Positions 1 to 8,077 of a stretch of DNA of 64,000 nucleotides are shown one piece after another. The stretch lies in the NCBI RefSeq assembly GCF_014651935.1, contig NZ_BMXV01000010.1:1-64000 (forward strand), in the 5' to 3' direction. The position numbers and the translations under genes were made by a program. The notes under the pieces were generated by a model, which did no database searches, had not been told where the DNA came from, and saw only the letters and a list, made by a program, of their open reading frames with translations. Every line of letters starts with the position of its first letter. Position 1 is the stretch's first letter. This DNA is from Marinobacter zhanjiangensis (GTDB taxonomy: Bacteria; Pseudomonadota; Gammaproteobacteria; Pseudomonadales; Oleiphilaceae).

Positions 1-109
1 AATAGCGTTCTGGAACCACCTGATCCCATCCCGAACTCAGCAGTGAAACAGAGCAGCGCCGATGGTAGTGTGGCATTTGCCCATGCGAGAGTAGGTCATC
101 GTCAGGCTC
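1..109 (+). rRNA. rrf: 5S ribosomal RNA, 3' part (5' end lies outside the window)
   Basis: The sequence matches the conserved 5S rRNA body: a CCACCTGATCCCATCCCGAA block followed by CTCAGCAGTGAAAC, the GCGCCGATGGTAGTGTGG stretch, and CCATGCGAGAGTAGG near the 3' end. Only the first few bases of the roughly 115-120 nt molecule are missing. The 3' end is placed at about 108-109, where helix I should close; the exact processing point cannot be seen. It is presumably the last gene of an rRNA operon entering from the left. A strong terminator follows within 15 bases. Confidence 0.95.
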
Positions 110-181
110 CTAATCCCAAAACCCCGACAGCGAAAGCTGCCGGGGTTTTTTTATGGGATTATGAGCCTGACGATGACCTAC
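91..181. repeat. 91-bp near-palindrome including the 5S rRNA 3' end
   Basis: Bases 91-109, the last 19 bases of the 5S region, are perfectly complementary to 163-181. Pairing continues inward (111-118 with 154-161, then the terminator stem) to the GAAA loop at 132-135. The right outer arm could be a copy of the 5S rRNA 5' end, which in a normal 5S pairs with the 3' end to form helix I. That would make it the start of a decayed second 5S gene. Confidence 0.85.
121..152 (+). terminator. Rho-independent terminator of the rRNA operon
   Basis: A GC-rich stem (122-131 with 136-145, one A/C mismatch) is capped by a GAAA tetraloop and followed by seven T. It stands directly after the 5S rRNA 3' end. 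The same hairpin and T-run recur at 311-338, inside the second copy of the flanking duplication, where the outer C-run of the left arm is lost and the stem is weaker. Confidence 0.92.
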
Positions 182-292
182 GATAGTGTCCGTCCCGGTG
201 CCGCAGGCAGAGCGAGCACCGCTCGCTCAGGGTAAGGACGCCCGGAGCGTCCCCGCGAAGGGCCGGGAATCGTCGTCGTGCAACGCACGGCC
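125..292 (+). repeat. rRNA-flank tandem duplication, copy 1
   Basis: This block starts in the terminator hairpin and runs to about 292. It is repeated almost identically at 311-492. It contains the terminator, the inverted 5S end, a short hairpin at 210-228 (arms GAGCGAGC and GCTCGCTC) and another at 236-252 (arms GGACGC and GCGTCC). No coding frame is convincing across it. Confidence 0.85.
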
Positions 293-310
293 AGTCTCAG
301 GCAACTCCGC

Positions 311-492
311 CGACAGCGAAAGCTGCCGGGGTTTTTTTATGGGATTATGAGCCCGTGCCCTCGTGAGGGTGACGATAACCTACGATAGTGTCCGTCCCGG
401 TGCCGCAGGCAGAGCGAGCACCGCTCGCTCAGGGTAAGGACGCCCGGAGCGTCCCCGCGAAGGGCCGGGAATCGTCGCCGTGCGTAGCACGG
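311..492 (+). repeat. rRNA-flank tandem duplication, copy 2
   Basis: This is the second copy of the block at 125-292. It carries an extra insertion of about 16 bases near 354-369 and scattered substitutions; for example, the segment complementary to the 5S 3' end is altered here. The offset to copy 1 is 186 bases before the insertion and 202 after it. Both copies keep the terminator T-run and the two short hairpins. Confidence 0.85.
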
Positions 493-753
493 CCTTTAGG
501 CCCGTCCGGGCCCGCGGCAAGCCCGGAAGAAAGTCACGGGGATCACTCATTCAGCCTGGATCTACAGCGACATCATTGCGCCCGTACAAGGCCAGCCTCT
601 TGCTGATACAGGCGCCCTGCGGGCGCCACCCCCTCACCCCGGCCCTCTCTCGCAAGGGGAAAGGGGGAGGTGCTGTGCAAACCGGCAACATGGGTAACAA
701 ACCAGACCAGGAGCATGGGTAGCAGTGGAAGGAGTCAATCCTGGGTATAGCCC
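493..753. other. Intergenic region between rRNA flank and cco cluster
   Basis: Apart from the repeat at 611-670 nothing is recognised here. Short open frames exist on both strands, but they run through repeats and have no ribosome-binding sites or family resemblance. Transcription converges on this stretch from the rRNA operon (plus) and the cco assembly operon (minus). Confidence 0.6.
611..670. repeat. Hairpin plus dispersed CCCTCACCCCGGCCCTCTC-type intergenic repeat
   Basis: A perfect 7-bp stem (611-617 with 621-627) is followed by a pyrimidine-rich arm and a complementary purine-rich arm (about 628-670). The wording of this second part resembles a short repeat common between genes in many proteobacteria. 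It lies between the rRNA flank and the 3' end of the minus-strand cco cluster, with no T-run, so it is not called as a terminator. Confidence 0.55.
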
Positions 754-1434
754 TCAAACAACAGCCATCCACGGAATCGTCCAGAGCCCAAAGCCAATCA
801 TTGCAGCCCCGGCAATCTGACGGAACCACCGGTTGGTGCGAAGTGCCTGAATCCGGGTGGCCGCGAGGCCGGTGCCGAGCATGGAGGGCAAGGTGCCGAG
901 ACCGAAGAACAGCATGGTGCCGGCGGCGGCAGTGGTCGTCGGTTGCAGCGCAGCCCACCCCAGGGTGCTGTAGACCAGACCGCAGGGCAGCCAGCCCCAG
1001 AGTGCGCCCAGCAGAAGTGCCTGGCGGGGATGTCGTACCGGCAACAGTTTACCGGTCAATGGCTGAAGTCGCTTCCATACTGGCCCGCCGATACGTTCGA
1101 CATGACGGATTCCGTTCCACCACTGGCCCATGGAAAGCCCCATGAGTATGAGCAGAACCCCGGCGAGAGTTCGCAGCAGGGGGCCAAGTGCACTCCAGGA
1201 ACTGGTTGCACTGATGCTGAGCCAAGCAATCAGGGTGGCAATGAGAACATACGACCCGATACGGCCACCGTTGAAGGCCAGCAACATCGCCATCTGACGG
1301 AACCGGTAGCCACGTCCCACGGGTAGCGCCATGGACAGTGACGCACTGATACCACCGCACATGCCCAGGCAATGGGTGCTGCCCAGTAGTCCAATCACAA
1401 AGGCAGCAGGATAACTCAGGGCCAGTTCCTGCAA
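754..1434 (-). CDS. UreH-like/sulfite exporter-type membrane protein next to ccoS
   Basis: A 226-residue membrane protein of the UreH_2 / heavy-metal transporter group, often found beside cbb3 assembly genes and suspected to move copper or another metal. The N-terminal helix carries STHCLGMCGG, the family's Cys-rich signature; several hydrophobic helices follow, with a GWLPCGLVYS motif in the second half. The start is a TTG at 1434 with GGAG about 8 bases upstream. It begins 2 bases after the ccoS stop, so it is the last gene of the ccoGHIS operon. The transported substrate is inferred from context only. Confidence 0.8.
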   Translation of the reverse strand: MQELALSYPAAFVIGLLGSTHCLGMCGGISASLSMALPVGRGYRFRQMAMLLAFNGGRIGSYVLIATLIAWLSISATSSWSALGPLLRTLAGVLLILMGLSMGQWWNGIRHVERIGGPVWKRLQPLTGKLLPVRHPRQALLLGALWGWLPCGLVYSTLGWAALQPTTTAAAGTMLFFGLGTLPSMLGTGLAATRIQALRTNRWFRQIAGAAMIGFGLWTIPWMAVV

Positions 1435-1436
1435 GT

Positions 1437-1691
1437 TCAGGCTCCGCTCTGGTCGTTATCGGAACGGTTCCCTGCGTTCCGATCCTGCTTGCCGGAGGCT
1501 GGCCGGCCCTCTTTCTGATGGGGCTGCTTGGCATCATCCGGAATCATGTCGCGGTCATCATCGTAAAGAATGCGGTGGGCGGGTCCTTCCAGGTCGTCGT
1601 ACTGGCCACTTTTGACGGCCCAGTTGAAGACCAGTACGCCAATGGTGACCAGCATCAGCGTAATCGGGATCAATATAAGCAGAATATTCAC
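1437..1691 (-). CDS. ccoS: cbb3-type cytochrome oxidase assembly protein CcoS
   Basis: An 84-residue single-span membrane protein. The N-terminal helix ends in FNWAVKSGQYDDLEGPAHRI, the conserved CcoS motif; the hydrophilic tail after residue 55 is low-complexity and variable in the family. CcoS is needed to insert haem b and copper into CcoN. The start is GTG at 1691, preceded by AGGTGA at 7 bases. It lies between ccoI and the UreH-like gene with tight spacing. Confidence 0.92.
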   Translation of the reverse strand: MNILLILIPITLMLVTIGVLVFNWAVKSGQYDDLEGPAHRILYDDDRDMIPDDAKQPHQKEGRPASGKQDRNAGNRSDNDQSGA

Positions 1692-1710
1692 GGGTTAATC
1701 ACCTTGATCA

Positions 1711-4179
1711 TCATGTGACGGTGGCGGTCTTGCCGTCACTGGTAGTCTGTTGTGGGTTGTCGGCCGGGGCAGGGTCAGCATGTCCATGGCTCAGCCTGAG
1801 GGCGTTCAGCACCACGACCAGAGAGCTCGCCGACATGCCAATGGCTGCAAGCCAGGGGGGTACCAGGCCGGCTGCGGCCAGAGGCAGAGCCAGCAGGTTG
1901 TAACCCAGGGCCCACATCATGTTCTGACGAATGATACGCCGGGTTTCCCGGCTGGCGTCAATGGCCTTTACCAGTAGCTGGAGGTTACCACTGAGCAGTA
2001 TCGCGTCTGCCCGCAGTTGGGTGAGGTCGGTGGCTGAACCCATGGCAACCGATACGGAAGCTCCTGCCATGGATGGGAGATCGTTGAGCCCGTCGCCAAC
2101 CATCATGATTTTGTGGTCGCCTTCGGCAAGGGACTGCAGGCGCGCAAGCTTGTCTTCGGGTGAGGCGCCCCCGATGGCCTCGTCGATACCCAGCTCACGC
2201 GCTACCCGCTCGACATGGCTGGACCGGTCGCCGCTGAGCATCACGGTACTTATGTTCCTTGCCTGCAGCGTACGAATCGCGTCGTAGGCATCGGCGCGAA
2301 CCCGGTCATCAATCAGCAGGCAGGCCTGTACCTGCCCATCGATGGCGAGCCAGAGGTCGATACCCTGAGCATCTTCCGGTGGCGTCAGGGCACGCCCGAC
2401 ATGCTCTGACACGAACTCCCGGTGGCCGATGACGGCAGGCTTCCCGCGCCACGAACCGGTCAGCCCCTGGCCAAGATGGTTGTTGACCTGCTCGACGGGC
2501 TCTTCCGCCATGCCTTTGAAGACTCCGGCGATCGGGTGCTCGGAGTGTCGCTCAAGGCCGGCGGCAATGGCGAGTACCTGTTGTTCGGACAGGTCGCCCT
2601 CGGGTGCCACGTTCAACAGGTGGAGCCGGCCTTCCGTCAGGGTACCGGTCTTGTCGAATACCACCGTGTCAATGTCGCCAAGTGTTTCCAGGGTATGCCC
2701 CCGGGTGGGCAGGAAACCCAGTTTCCGCAGTCGCAGGGTGGCACTGGTAAGCGCTGTCGGGGTCGCCAGTGACAGGGCGCATGGGCAGGTTACTACCAGC
2801 ACCGAGAGTGTGATGTCGAAGGCATTGTCAGCGCCGGCAAGCCACCAGCCGATCCAGACCAGTGGCGCGATGATCAGAACCCGGCTGACGAAGACGCCGG
2901 CAATGCGGTCGGCCATACGGGCGATGTGGGGCTTTTCCGCCTGCACCCGATCGAGTATGCGCAGAATGCCTGACAGCCGGGTGCGGCTGCCGGTCTGCCG
3001 GACCTGAACTTCGAGAGGGCTCTCGCCGTTGATACTGCCGGCAAATATCTCCTCCCCCGGACCATGGGATTCGGGAAGGTATTCCCCGGTCAGGGCTGCC
3101 TCGTTCAATGTGGACTGCCCGGCAACAATCACGCCGTCCACGGCAAGTGTTTCACCGGGTTTGACCCGTATCCGGTCCCCGGGCCGCAGCTGGTGTGCGG
3201 CGACCACTTCCGATTCCTCACCCTGGAGGCGGGTGGCCACCCGGGGCTGGTAGCTTCCCATGGCGGCCCCGGTCAGTCCGGCGCGATAACGGGCGCGGGT
3301 TTCGATGAATCTGCCCAGTGACAGGAAGAAGGTGAACATGCAGACAGACTCGAAATAGACTTCCTCGCCGCCGAAGAATGTCACCCAGGCACTGGCGACA
3401 TAGGCCAGGCCGATGGCGGTAGCCACCGGAACGTCCATGGTCAGGTGTCGGGAGCGCAGGTCCCGGATGGCGTTACTGAAAAACGGCCGGGCGCTGTACG
3501 CGACCACAGGGGTAGCCACCAGCAGACTGAACCACCGGAACAGCTGGACGAACTCCGGCGACATATCACTGAGCACTTCAAAATACAGGGGGACGGCAAG
3601 CATCATGCTCTGCATGGTGCCGATGCCTGCGACCAGTAACCGGATAATGGCTGAACGGTTTTCCGCTTTCAGGGCCAGTTCGGCTTCGTCTGTATGGTAG
3701 GGGGACGCGGTGTATCCCAGCTCATGTATGGCAATCAACAGATCACTGAGGTGTGTCTGATCAGGTGACCAGACCAACCGGGCGCGCTGGGTGGTATGGT
3801 TGACGGTAAAGCTTTGTACGCCGGAGTGCCGGCCAAGATGCTGTTCCAATAGCCAGATGCAGGCGGCACAAGTAATGCCACCAATGAGCAGCTGGGCTTC
3901 CAGCCCGCCCTTGACGGGGGCAACAAATTCTTCCTGGGCCACAGGGTGGTCCAGTTCTCGCAGCCGTTCAATGTCGGCACGGGACAGCGAGCGTGGCGTT
4001 ACGGCCGCAGCAGTGCGAAAGTCATAGAAGTTGTCGAGCCCCTCGCTGTGGATGGTCTCGAAGACCGCTTTGCAGCCATGACAACAAAAGGCCCGCTCCG
4101 GGTGGTCCGGGTCGGGCACGATCGCACTATCAGGGCGGACCGGCTCACTGCAATGAAAGCAGGGGACTGTTTCAGCCAC
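1711..4179 (-). CDS. ccoI: Copper-translocating P1B-type ATPase CcoI
   Basis: The copper-exporting ATPase that supplies copper for the CcoN active site. In the 822-residue reading, the N-terminus holds a Cys-rich metal domain (CFHC and CCHGC), then an HMA domain with GGITCAAC (Cys104/Cys107), the CPC membrane metal site at 465-467, the DKTGT phosphorylation motif with Asp509, and a GDGLND hinge near the C-terminus. A TTG at 4206 also starts this frame but has no ribosome-binding site. I prefer GTG 4179, which overlaps the fixH stop and gives the usual short N-terminus. Its place in ccoGHIS is canonical. Confidence 0.95.
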   Translation of the reverse strand: MAETVPCFHCSEPVRPDSAIVPDPDHPERAFCCHGCKAVFETIHSEGLDNFYDFRTAAAVTPRSLSRADIERLRELDHPVAQEEFVAPVKGGLEAQLLIGGITCAACIWLLEQHLGRHSGVQSFTVNHTTQRARLVWSPDQTHLSDLLIAIHELGYTASPYHTDEAELALKAENRSAIIRLLVAGIGTMQSMMLAVPLYFEVLSDMSPEFVQLFRWFSLLVATPVVAYSARPFFSNAIRDLRSRHLTMDVPVATAIGLAYVASAWVTFFGGEEVYFESVCMFTFFLSLGRFIETRARYRAGLTGAAMGSYQPRVATRLQGEESEVVAAHQLRPGDRIRVKPGETLAVDGVIVAGQSTLNEAALTGEYLPESHGPGEEIFAGSINGESPLEVQVRQTGSRTRLSGILRILDRVQAEKPHIARMADRIAGVFVSRVLIIAPLVWIGWWLAGADNAFDITLSVLVVTCPCALSLATPTALTSATLRLRKLGFLPTRGHTLETLGDIDTVVFDKTGTLTEGRLHLLNVAPEGDLSEQQVLAIAAGLERHSEHPIAGVFKGMAEEPVEQVNNHLGQGLTGSWRGKPAVIGHREFVSEHVGRALTPPEDAQGIDLWLAIDGQVQACLLIDDRVRADAYDAIRTLQARNISTVMLSGDRSSHVERVARELGIDEAIGGASPEDKLARLQSLAEGDHKIMMVGDGLNDLPSMAGASVSVAMGSATDLTQLRADAILLSGNLQLLVKAIDASRETRRIIRQNMMWALGYNLLALPLAAAGLVPPWLAAIGMSASSLVVVLNALRLSHGHADPAPADNPQQTTSDGKTATVT

Positions 4180-4711
4180 TTGCGGCGTTGGTCGGGCGTA
4201 CGACAATATCGGAGTCTGCAGGGAAACGGCCTTCGCCCTTGATGCGCCAGTCTTTGGTCGGACCGCTCAGGTCGAAATACCAGCGACCGTCAATGTTTCC
4301 GGCAATCTGGCCCCGGTAGACGCCAGGAGAGACAGCACTGAGCTGAATCACCCGGTCCCTGCCCCCTATGGTGGGATGGAAAAGTTGCAGGAGCAGGTAT
4401 TCCGGTGCTACCCCGGCGCTGCCGCCAGTGCTGTCCAGAGTGACCTCAAGGTTGCGGTTATTCTGCACGATCCGGGCTTCGAGCCCGAGCTCGGCGGCCA
4501 GGGCCTCACGAGCGATAGACTGATTAATGCCCCGGCCCTCCTTGGAATAGTCATCGACCACCATCGAGGGATGTGTGTTGAGAGCGAGGGTAATGGCGAC
4601 GGCACAATAGGTTATGGATGCGCCCGGGAATAGCAGCAGGAACCACAGCCAGGGCTGACGGTACCAGGGGCGGGAGGCTTCGTCATCATAGTTGCTTACG
4701 GTTTCTGACAT
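4172..4711 (-). CDS. ccoH: FixH/CcoH family cbb3 oxidase assembly protein
   Basis: A 179-residue protein with a single N-terminal membrane helix (about residues 20-42, WLWFLLLFPG onwards) and a periplasmic FixH-type domain. CcoH binds the oxidase subunits during assembly and stays with the complex. The helix is followed by the family pattern DDYSKEGRGINQ. Its 3' end overlaps the start of ccoI, suggesting coupled translation. It lies 56 bases downstream of ccoG in the same direction. Confidence 0.92.
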   Translation of the reverse strand: MSETVSNYDDEASRPWYRQPWLWFLLLFPGASITYCAVAITLALNTHPSMVVDDYSKEGRGINQSIAREALAAELGLEARIVQNNRNLEVTLDSTGGSAGVAPEYLLLQLFHPTIGGRDRVIQLSAVSPGVYRGQIAGNIDGRWYFDLSGPTKDWRIKGEGRFPADSDIVVRPTNAASG

Positions 4712-4767
4712 GTCTGACTCGTTATCGGAAAATCGAAAAGGCCCGCCAGGCGGGCCTGGAAAATGTG

Positions 4768-6210
4768 CTATCGGGGTCTTGGACCAACGAAGCGGCTGTC
4801 GGTTTCATCGGTAATCTCTGCGTTGTCCAACGCTTCGATACGGAAGATGATGGCGGTATTGATGTCGCTGAGATCTTCCGGGTTCACCTCCACCACAACG
4901 GGAACGGACCTCTGTGCTGTCGGATCCACCTGGACGGGTTCTTGCCCTCTCAGCAGTCGGGCTGAATCAATGCCCCCCAACTCAATGCGGAAATCCCTGG
5001 GAACCTCCGCCATATTGTTGATCTTCAGGGTGTAGGTGTTCTCGATCCAGCCGTTGTTGTTATAACTGAACAGGGCACCACGATCCCGGATGACATCCAG
5101 CTCGACCGGTACCCGGGTGGCAATGGTAATCACAACTGCGCCGATCATGAGCATCAGCAATGCCCCGTACCCGAAGGTTCTCGGGCGTAGCAGTTTCGAC
5201 GGCCGGCCTTCCAGTTCGTTTTCGGTGGTGTAGCGGATAAGACCGCGGGGGTAATCCATCTTGTCCATGACGCTGTCACAGGCATCGATACACAGGGCGC
5301 AGCCGATGCATTCATACTGCAATCCGTCCCGGATATCGATACCGGTAGGGCAAACCTGCACGCAAAGGCCACAATCGATACAGTCACCCAGACCAAGCTC
5401 CTCCGGATCAGCTGACTTCTTGCGGCTACCCCGTGGCTCCCCCCGGTTGGGATCGTAAGAAACAATCCGTGTATTGCGATCGAACATTACCGACTGGAAG
5501 CGGGCGTAGGGGCACATGTACAGGCAAACCTGCTCGCGCATCCAGCCGGCGTTCAGGTAGGTGGCAACCGTAAAGAAGCCGACCCAGAAATAGGCCCAGC
5601 CATTGGCATTCAACGTCGCCAGGTCGCCCAGGAGGTCGCGGATCGGGTAGAAGTAACCCACAAACGTGACACCGGTGGCCAGGGCAATCAGCAGCCAGGC
5701 CGCGTGCTTGGCGGATTTACGCGCCATCTTCTCGGGGGAGTTGGGCGCTCTGTCCAGCTTCATGCGCTTGTTGCGGCTGCCCTCAATGCGCTCTTCCACC
5801 CACATGAAAATGAAGGTCCAGACGGTTTGCGGGCAGGTGTAGCCACACCAGACCCGGCCAAACAGGGTGGTGATGAAGAACAGACCGAAGGCACAGATGA
5901 TCAGCATGGCCGCCAGCAGGAAAAAGTCCTGCGGGAAGAATGTCATGGTGAAAAGGTGGAATTCCCTGGCGGGCAGATCGAAGTGAATCAGTGGATCGCC
6001 GTCCACCGTAATCCATACGAACAGGAAGTACATGCCCATCAGGGCGGTCAGGCTGACGTTACGGATGCGCTGGAACAGGCCCTTCACCTCGCGCACATAA
6101 ATCTTCTTGCGGCTGGCGTAAAGCTCGACGGTTTCCGGCTTGTTTTTTTTGTTGTCGGAGGGGCCGTCAGTGTTCGGGTCTACTTGTCTGACCGGAATCT
6201 GACTGCTCAT
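4768..6210 (-). CDS. ccoG: Cytochrome c oxidase accessory protein CcoG (cupric reductase)
   Basis: A 480-residue membrane iron-sulfur protein that reduces Cu(II) to Cu(I) for oxidase assembly. Visible: a membrane CGYTCP motif (Cys122/Cys126), two ferredoxin-type clusters (CIDCGLCVQVCP at 277-288 and CIGCALCIDAC at 301-311), about five membrane helices and a C-terminal Ig-like IG_FixG domain from about residue 360. The start has a clean GGAGG seven bases upstream. A gap of 135 bases separates it from ccoP, so the assembly genes may have their own promoter. Confidence 0.96.
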   Translation of the reverse strand: MSSQIPVRQVDPNTDGPSDNKKNKPETVELYASRKKIYVREVKGLFQRIRNVSLTALMGMYFLFVWITVDGDPLIHFDLPAREFHLFTMTFFPQDFFLLAAMLIICAFGLFFITTLFGRVWCGYTCPQTVWTFIFMWVEERIEGSRNKRMKLDRAPNSPEKMARKSAKHAAWLLIALATGVTFVGYFYPIRDLLGDLATLNANGWAYFWVGFFTVATYLNAGWMREQVCLYMCPYARFQSVMFDRNTRIVSYDPNRGEPRGSRKKSADPEELGLGDCIDCGLCVQVCPTGIDIRDGLQYECIGCALCIDACDSVMDKMDYPRGLIRYTTENELEGRPSKLLRPRTFGYGALLMLMIGAVVITIATRVPVELDVIRDRGALFSYNNNGWIENTYTLKINNMAEVPRDFRIELGGIDSARLLRGQEPVQVDPTAQRSVPVVVEVNPEDLSDINTAIIFRIEALDNAEITDETDSRFVGPRPR

Positions 6211-6345
6211 CGCTACCTCCTGATGATGTAAGGTGCACGGCGGGGATGGGCTGTGCGTACCTCGGGGATCCTCTCAAGCCTGGGTCCGCAAAGGGCAGGC
6301 CCAGAGTTGAAAAGACCAGGCACCGCCAGAGCGGCGCCGGTATCT

Positions 6346-7239
6346 TCAGTCGTTGGACAGGCTGTAAACGTAGCCCGCCAGGATATGAATCTGATCATCA
6401 CTCAGCCGGTCACCTTGTGCCGGCATTACGTTCTGACGGCCGTAGAGCACGGTTTCTTCGATCCATTCGTAAGTGCTGCCATACAGCCAGGAATCATCGG
6501 TAAGGTTCGGCGCACCCAATGCCTGGTTACCGGTGCCATCCGCGCCATGACAGGCGACGCACGCCTGGGCGTAAACTTCAGCACCAGCTTCGGCTGCCTG
6601 TTCGTCCTGCGCCCGATTGCTGAAGCTGAGGACATAGTTTACCACCTGGTCAACCTGATCAGCCGTCATGTTGGGCATGGTGCCCTTGGCCGGCATGTTG
6701 CCCTGGCGACCATTATGCAGGGTTTCCAGGATGGTATCCGGGTCACCACCGTATAGCCAGGCATCATCGGTCAGGTTCGGAAAGCCAACAGAACCGCGGC
6801 CCGCAGAGCCGTGGCAGACCGAGCAGTTGTTGGCAAACAGCCGTTGTCCCATTTCCATGGCGTCGCCGTTCTGTGACAGTTCCGGAATGGGCGTGCTGCC
6901 ATACTGGGCATAGATTTCGCCATAGCGGGCTTCCGCTTGCTGAACTTCCTGTTCCCACTGCTTCTCCTGAGTCCAGCCCAGCAGCCCCTGCCAGTTGCCC
7001 AGGCCAGGATACAGTGCCAGATAGACAAGCCCGAAGATGCATGTGGCGACGAACAGGTAGAACCACCACTTGGGCAGCGGGTTGTCGTACTCCTCGATGC
7101 CATCAAAGGAGTGCCCCATGGTTTTCTCGGTTTCGGTATCGGTGGTCTGGCTCTTGCGGGTGGCAAACAGCAGCCACCAGCAGCCAAAAATAGTACCGAG
7201 CACGATCACACTGATCCAGATGCTCCAGAAGGTACTCAT
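6346..7239 (-). CDS. ccoP: cbb3 oxidase subunit III CcoP (dihaem cytochrome c)
   Basis: A 297-residue subunit that delivers electrons to the oxidase. Two N-terminal membrane helices (about 5-27 and 58-78) precede two cytochrome c domains with haem motifs CSVCH (139-143) and CVACH (227-231), each followed by a candidate axial Met in a NMPA or VMPA turn. It is the last gene of ccoNOQP, and its ATG overlaps the ccoQ stop (ATGA). Confidence 0.97.
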   Translation of the reverse strand: MSTFWSIWISVIVLGTIFGCWWLLFATRKSQTTDTETEKTMGHSFDGIEEYDNPLPKWWFYLFVATCIFGLVYLALYPGLGNWQGLLGWTQEKQWEQEVQQAEARYGEIYAQYGSTPIPELSQNGDAMEMGQRLFANNCSVCHGSAGRGSVGFPNLTDDAWLYGGDPDTILETLHNGRQGNMPAKGTMPNMTADQVDQVVNYVLSFSNRAQDEQAAEAGAEVYAQACVACHGADGTGNQALGAPNLTDDSWLYGSTYEWIEETVLYGRQNVMPAQGDRLSDDQIHILAGYVYSLSND

Positions 7240-7445
7240 TGTTTCTTCTCCGTTTTGTCCTGTTTCACTGCCGTCTCTTTATCCTGTTTCACCGTTCGCT
7301 CGGCGATTTCGTCGTCATCAAAGGGCAGATGAGCTGCCTCATCGTTGGACTTTTTCCGGTGGGCGCTATAGGCCCACCAGACAATGCCGAAGAAGGCGAT
7401 CATTACCAGGAGCGTCTGGATGCCTCTTAAATCGTTGATATCCAT
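7236..7445 (-). CDS. ccoQ: cbb3 oxidase subunit IV CcoQ (FixQ)
   Basis: A small single-span protein of 69 residues. The helix TLLVMIAFFGIVWWAYSA is followed by an acidic/basic tail (HLPFDDDE), as in FixQ. CcoQ stabilises the core oxidase. The frame could start at GTG 7454, overlapping the ccoO stop, but ATG 7445 has GGTGA five bases upstream and is preferred. The Lys/Glu-rich C-terminus, rich in KQDK repeats, makes it slightly longer than many CcoQ. Confidence 0.92.
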   Translation of the reverse strand: MDINDLRGIQTLLVMIAFFGIVWWAYSAHRKKSNDEAAHLPFDDDEIAERTVKQDKETAVKQDKTEKKQ

Positions 7446-7450
7446 CGCAA

Positions 7451-8059
7451 TCACCGTTTGTCAGAGATGACAGTGCCCAGCTGCTGAAGATAGGCGACCA
7501 GAGCATCGATCTCGAACTCGCCACGCACTTCTTCCGCTGCACCCTCGATCTGTTCATCGGTATAAGGCACGCCCAGGGTCTGCAGAGTCTCCAGCTTTCC
7601 GGCTGTTTTGGTGTGGTCGACACGGTCTTCGAACAGCCAGGGGAACGCTGGCATGTTGGATTCCGGTACCACGCTGCGCGGATCGTACAGGTGCATGCGC
7701 TGCCAGGAGTCGGAGTAGCGACCACCAACCCGGGCCAGATCAGGACCGGTCCGCTTGGAGCCCCACAGGAACGGACGGTCATAAACGAACTCGCCCGCAA
7801 CGGAGTAGTGGCCATAGCGCTCGGTCTCGGCCCGGAAGGGGCGGATCATCTGGGTGTGGCAGACATGACAGCCTTCCCGGATGTAGATATCACGACCTTC
7901 CAGTTCCAGTGGATCCAGCGGCTCGAGCCCGGCCACGGGTTCGTTGGTTTCCTCAATAAAGAACAGTGGCACGATCTCGGCCAGGAAGCCGCCGCTGATC
8001 ACGAGCAGGATCAGCACGGACATCAGGCCAAGGTTCTTTTCGACAATTTCGTGTTTCAT
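7451..8059 (-). CDS. ccoO: cbb3 oxidase subunit II CcoO (monohaem cytochrome c)
   Basis: A 202-residue subunit: an N-terminal membrane helix (about 10-35), then a cytochrome c domain with haem motif CHVCH at 64-68. The axial Met probably lies in SNMPAFPWL. CcoO passes electrons from CcoP to the CcoN haem. It follows ccoN by 18 bases and is followed at once by ccoQ. The conserved [15 protein letters not shown] segment is typical of FixO. Confidence 0.97.
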   Translation of the reverse strand: MKHEIVEKNLGLMSVLILLVISGGFLAEIVPLFFIEETNEPVAGLEPLDPLELEGRDIYIREGCHVCHTQMIRPFRAETERYGHYSVAGEFVYDRPFLWGSKRTGPDLARVGGRYSDSWQRMHLYDPRSVVPESNMPAFPWLFEDRVDHTKTAGKLETLQTLGVPYTDEQIEGAAEEVRGEFEIDALVAYLQQLGTVISDKR

Positions 8060-8077
8060 CTTGCGTTATGCTCCTGA

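Noticed and set aside
163..190. A complete second 5S rRNA gene
   Set aside because: Only a segment matching one 5S end is present; the conserved central part of 5S is absent, so at most it is a remnant.
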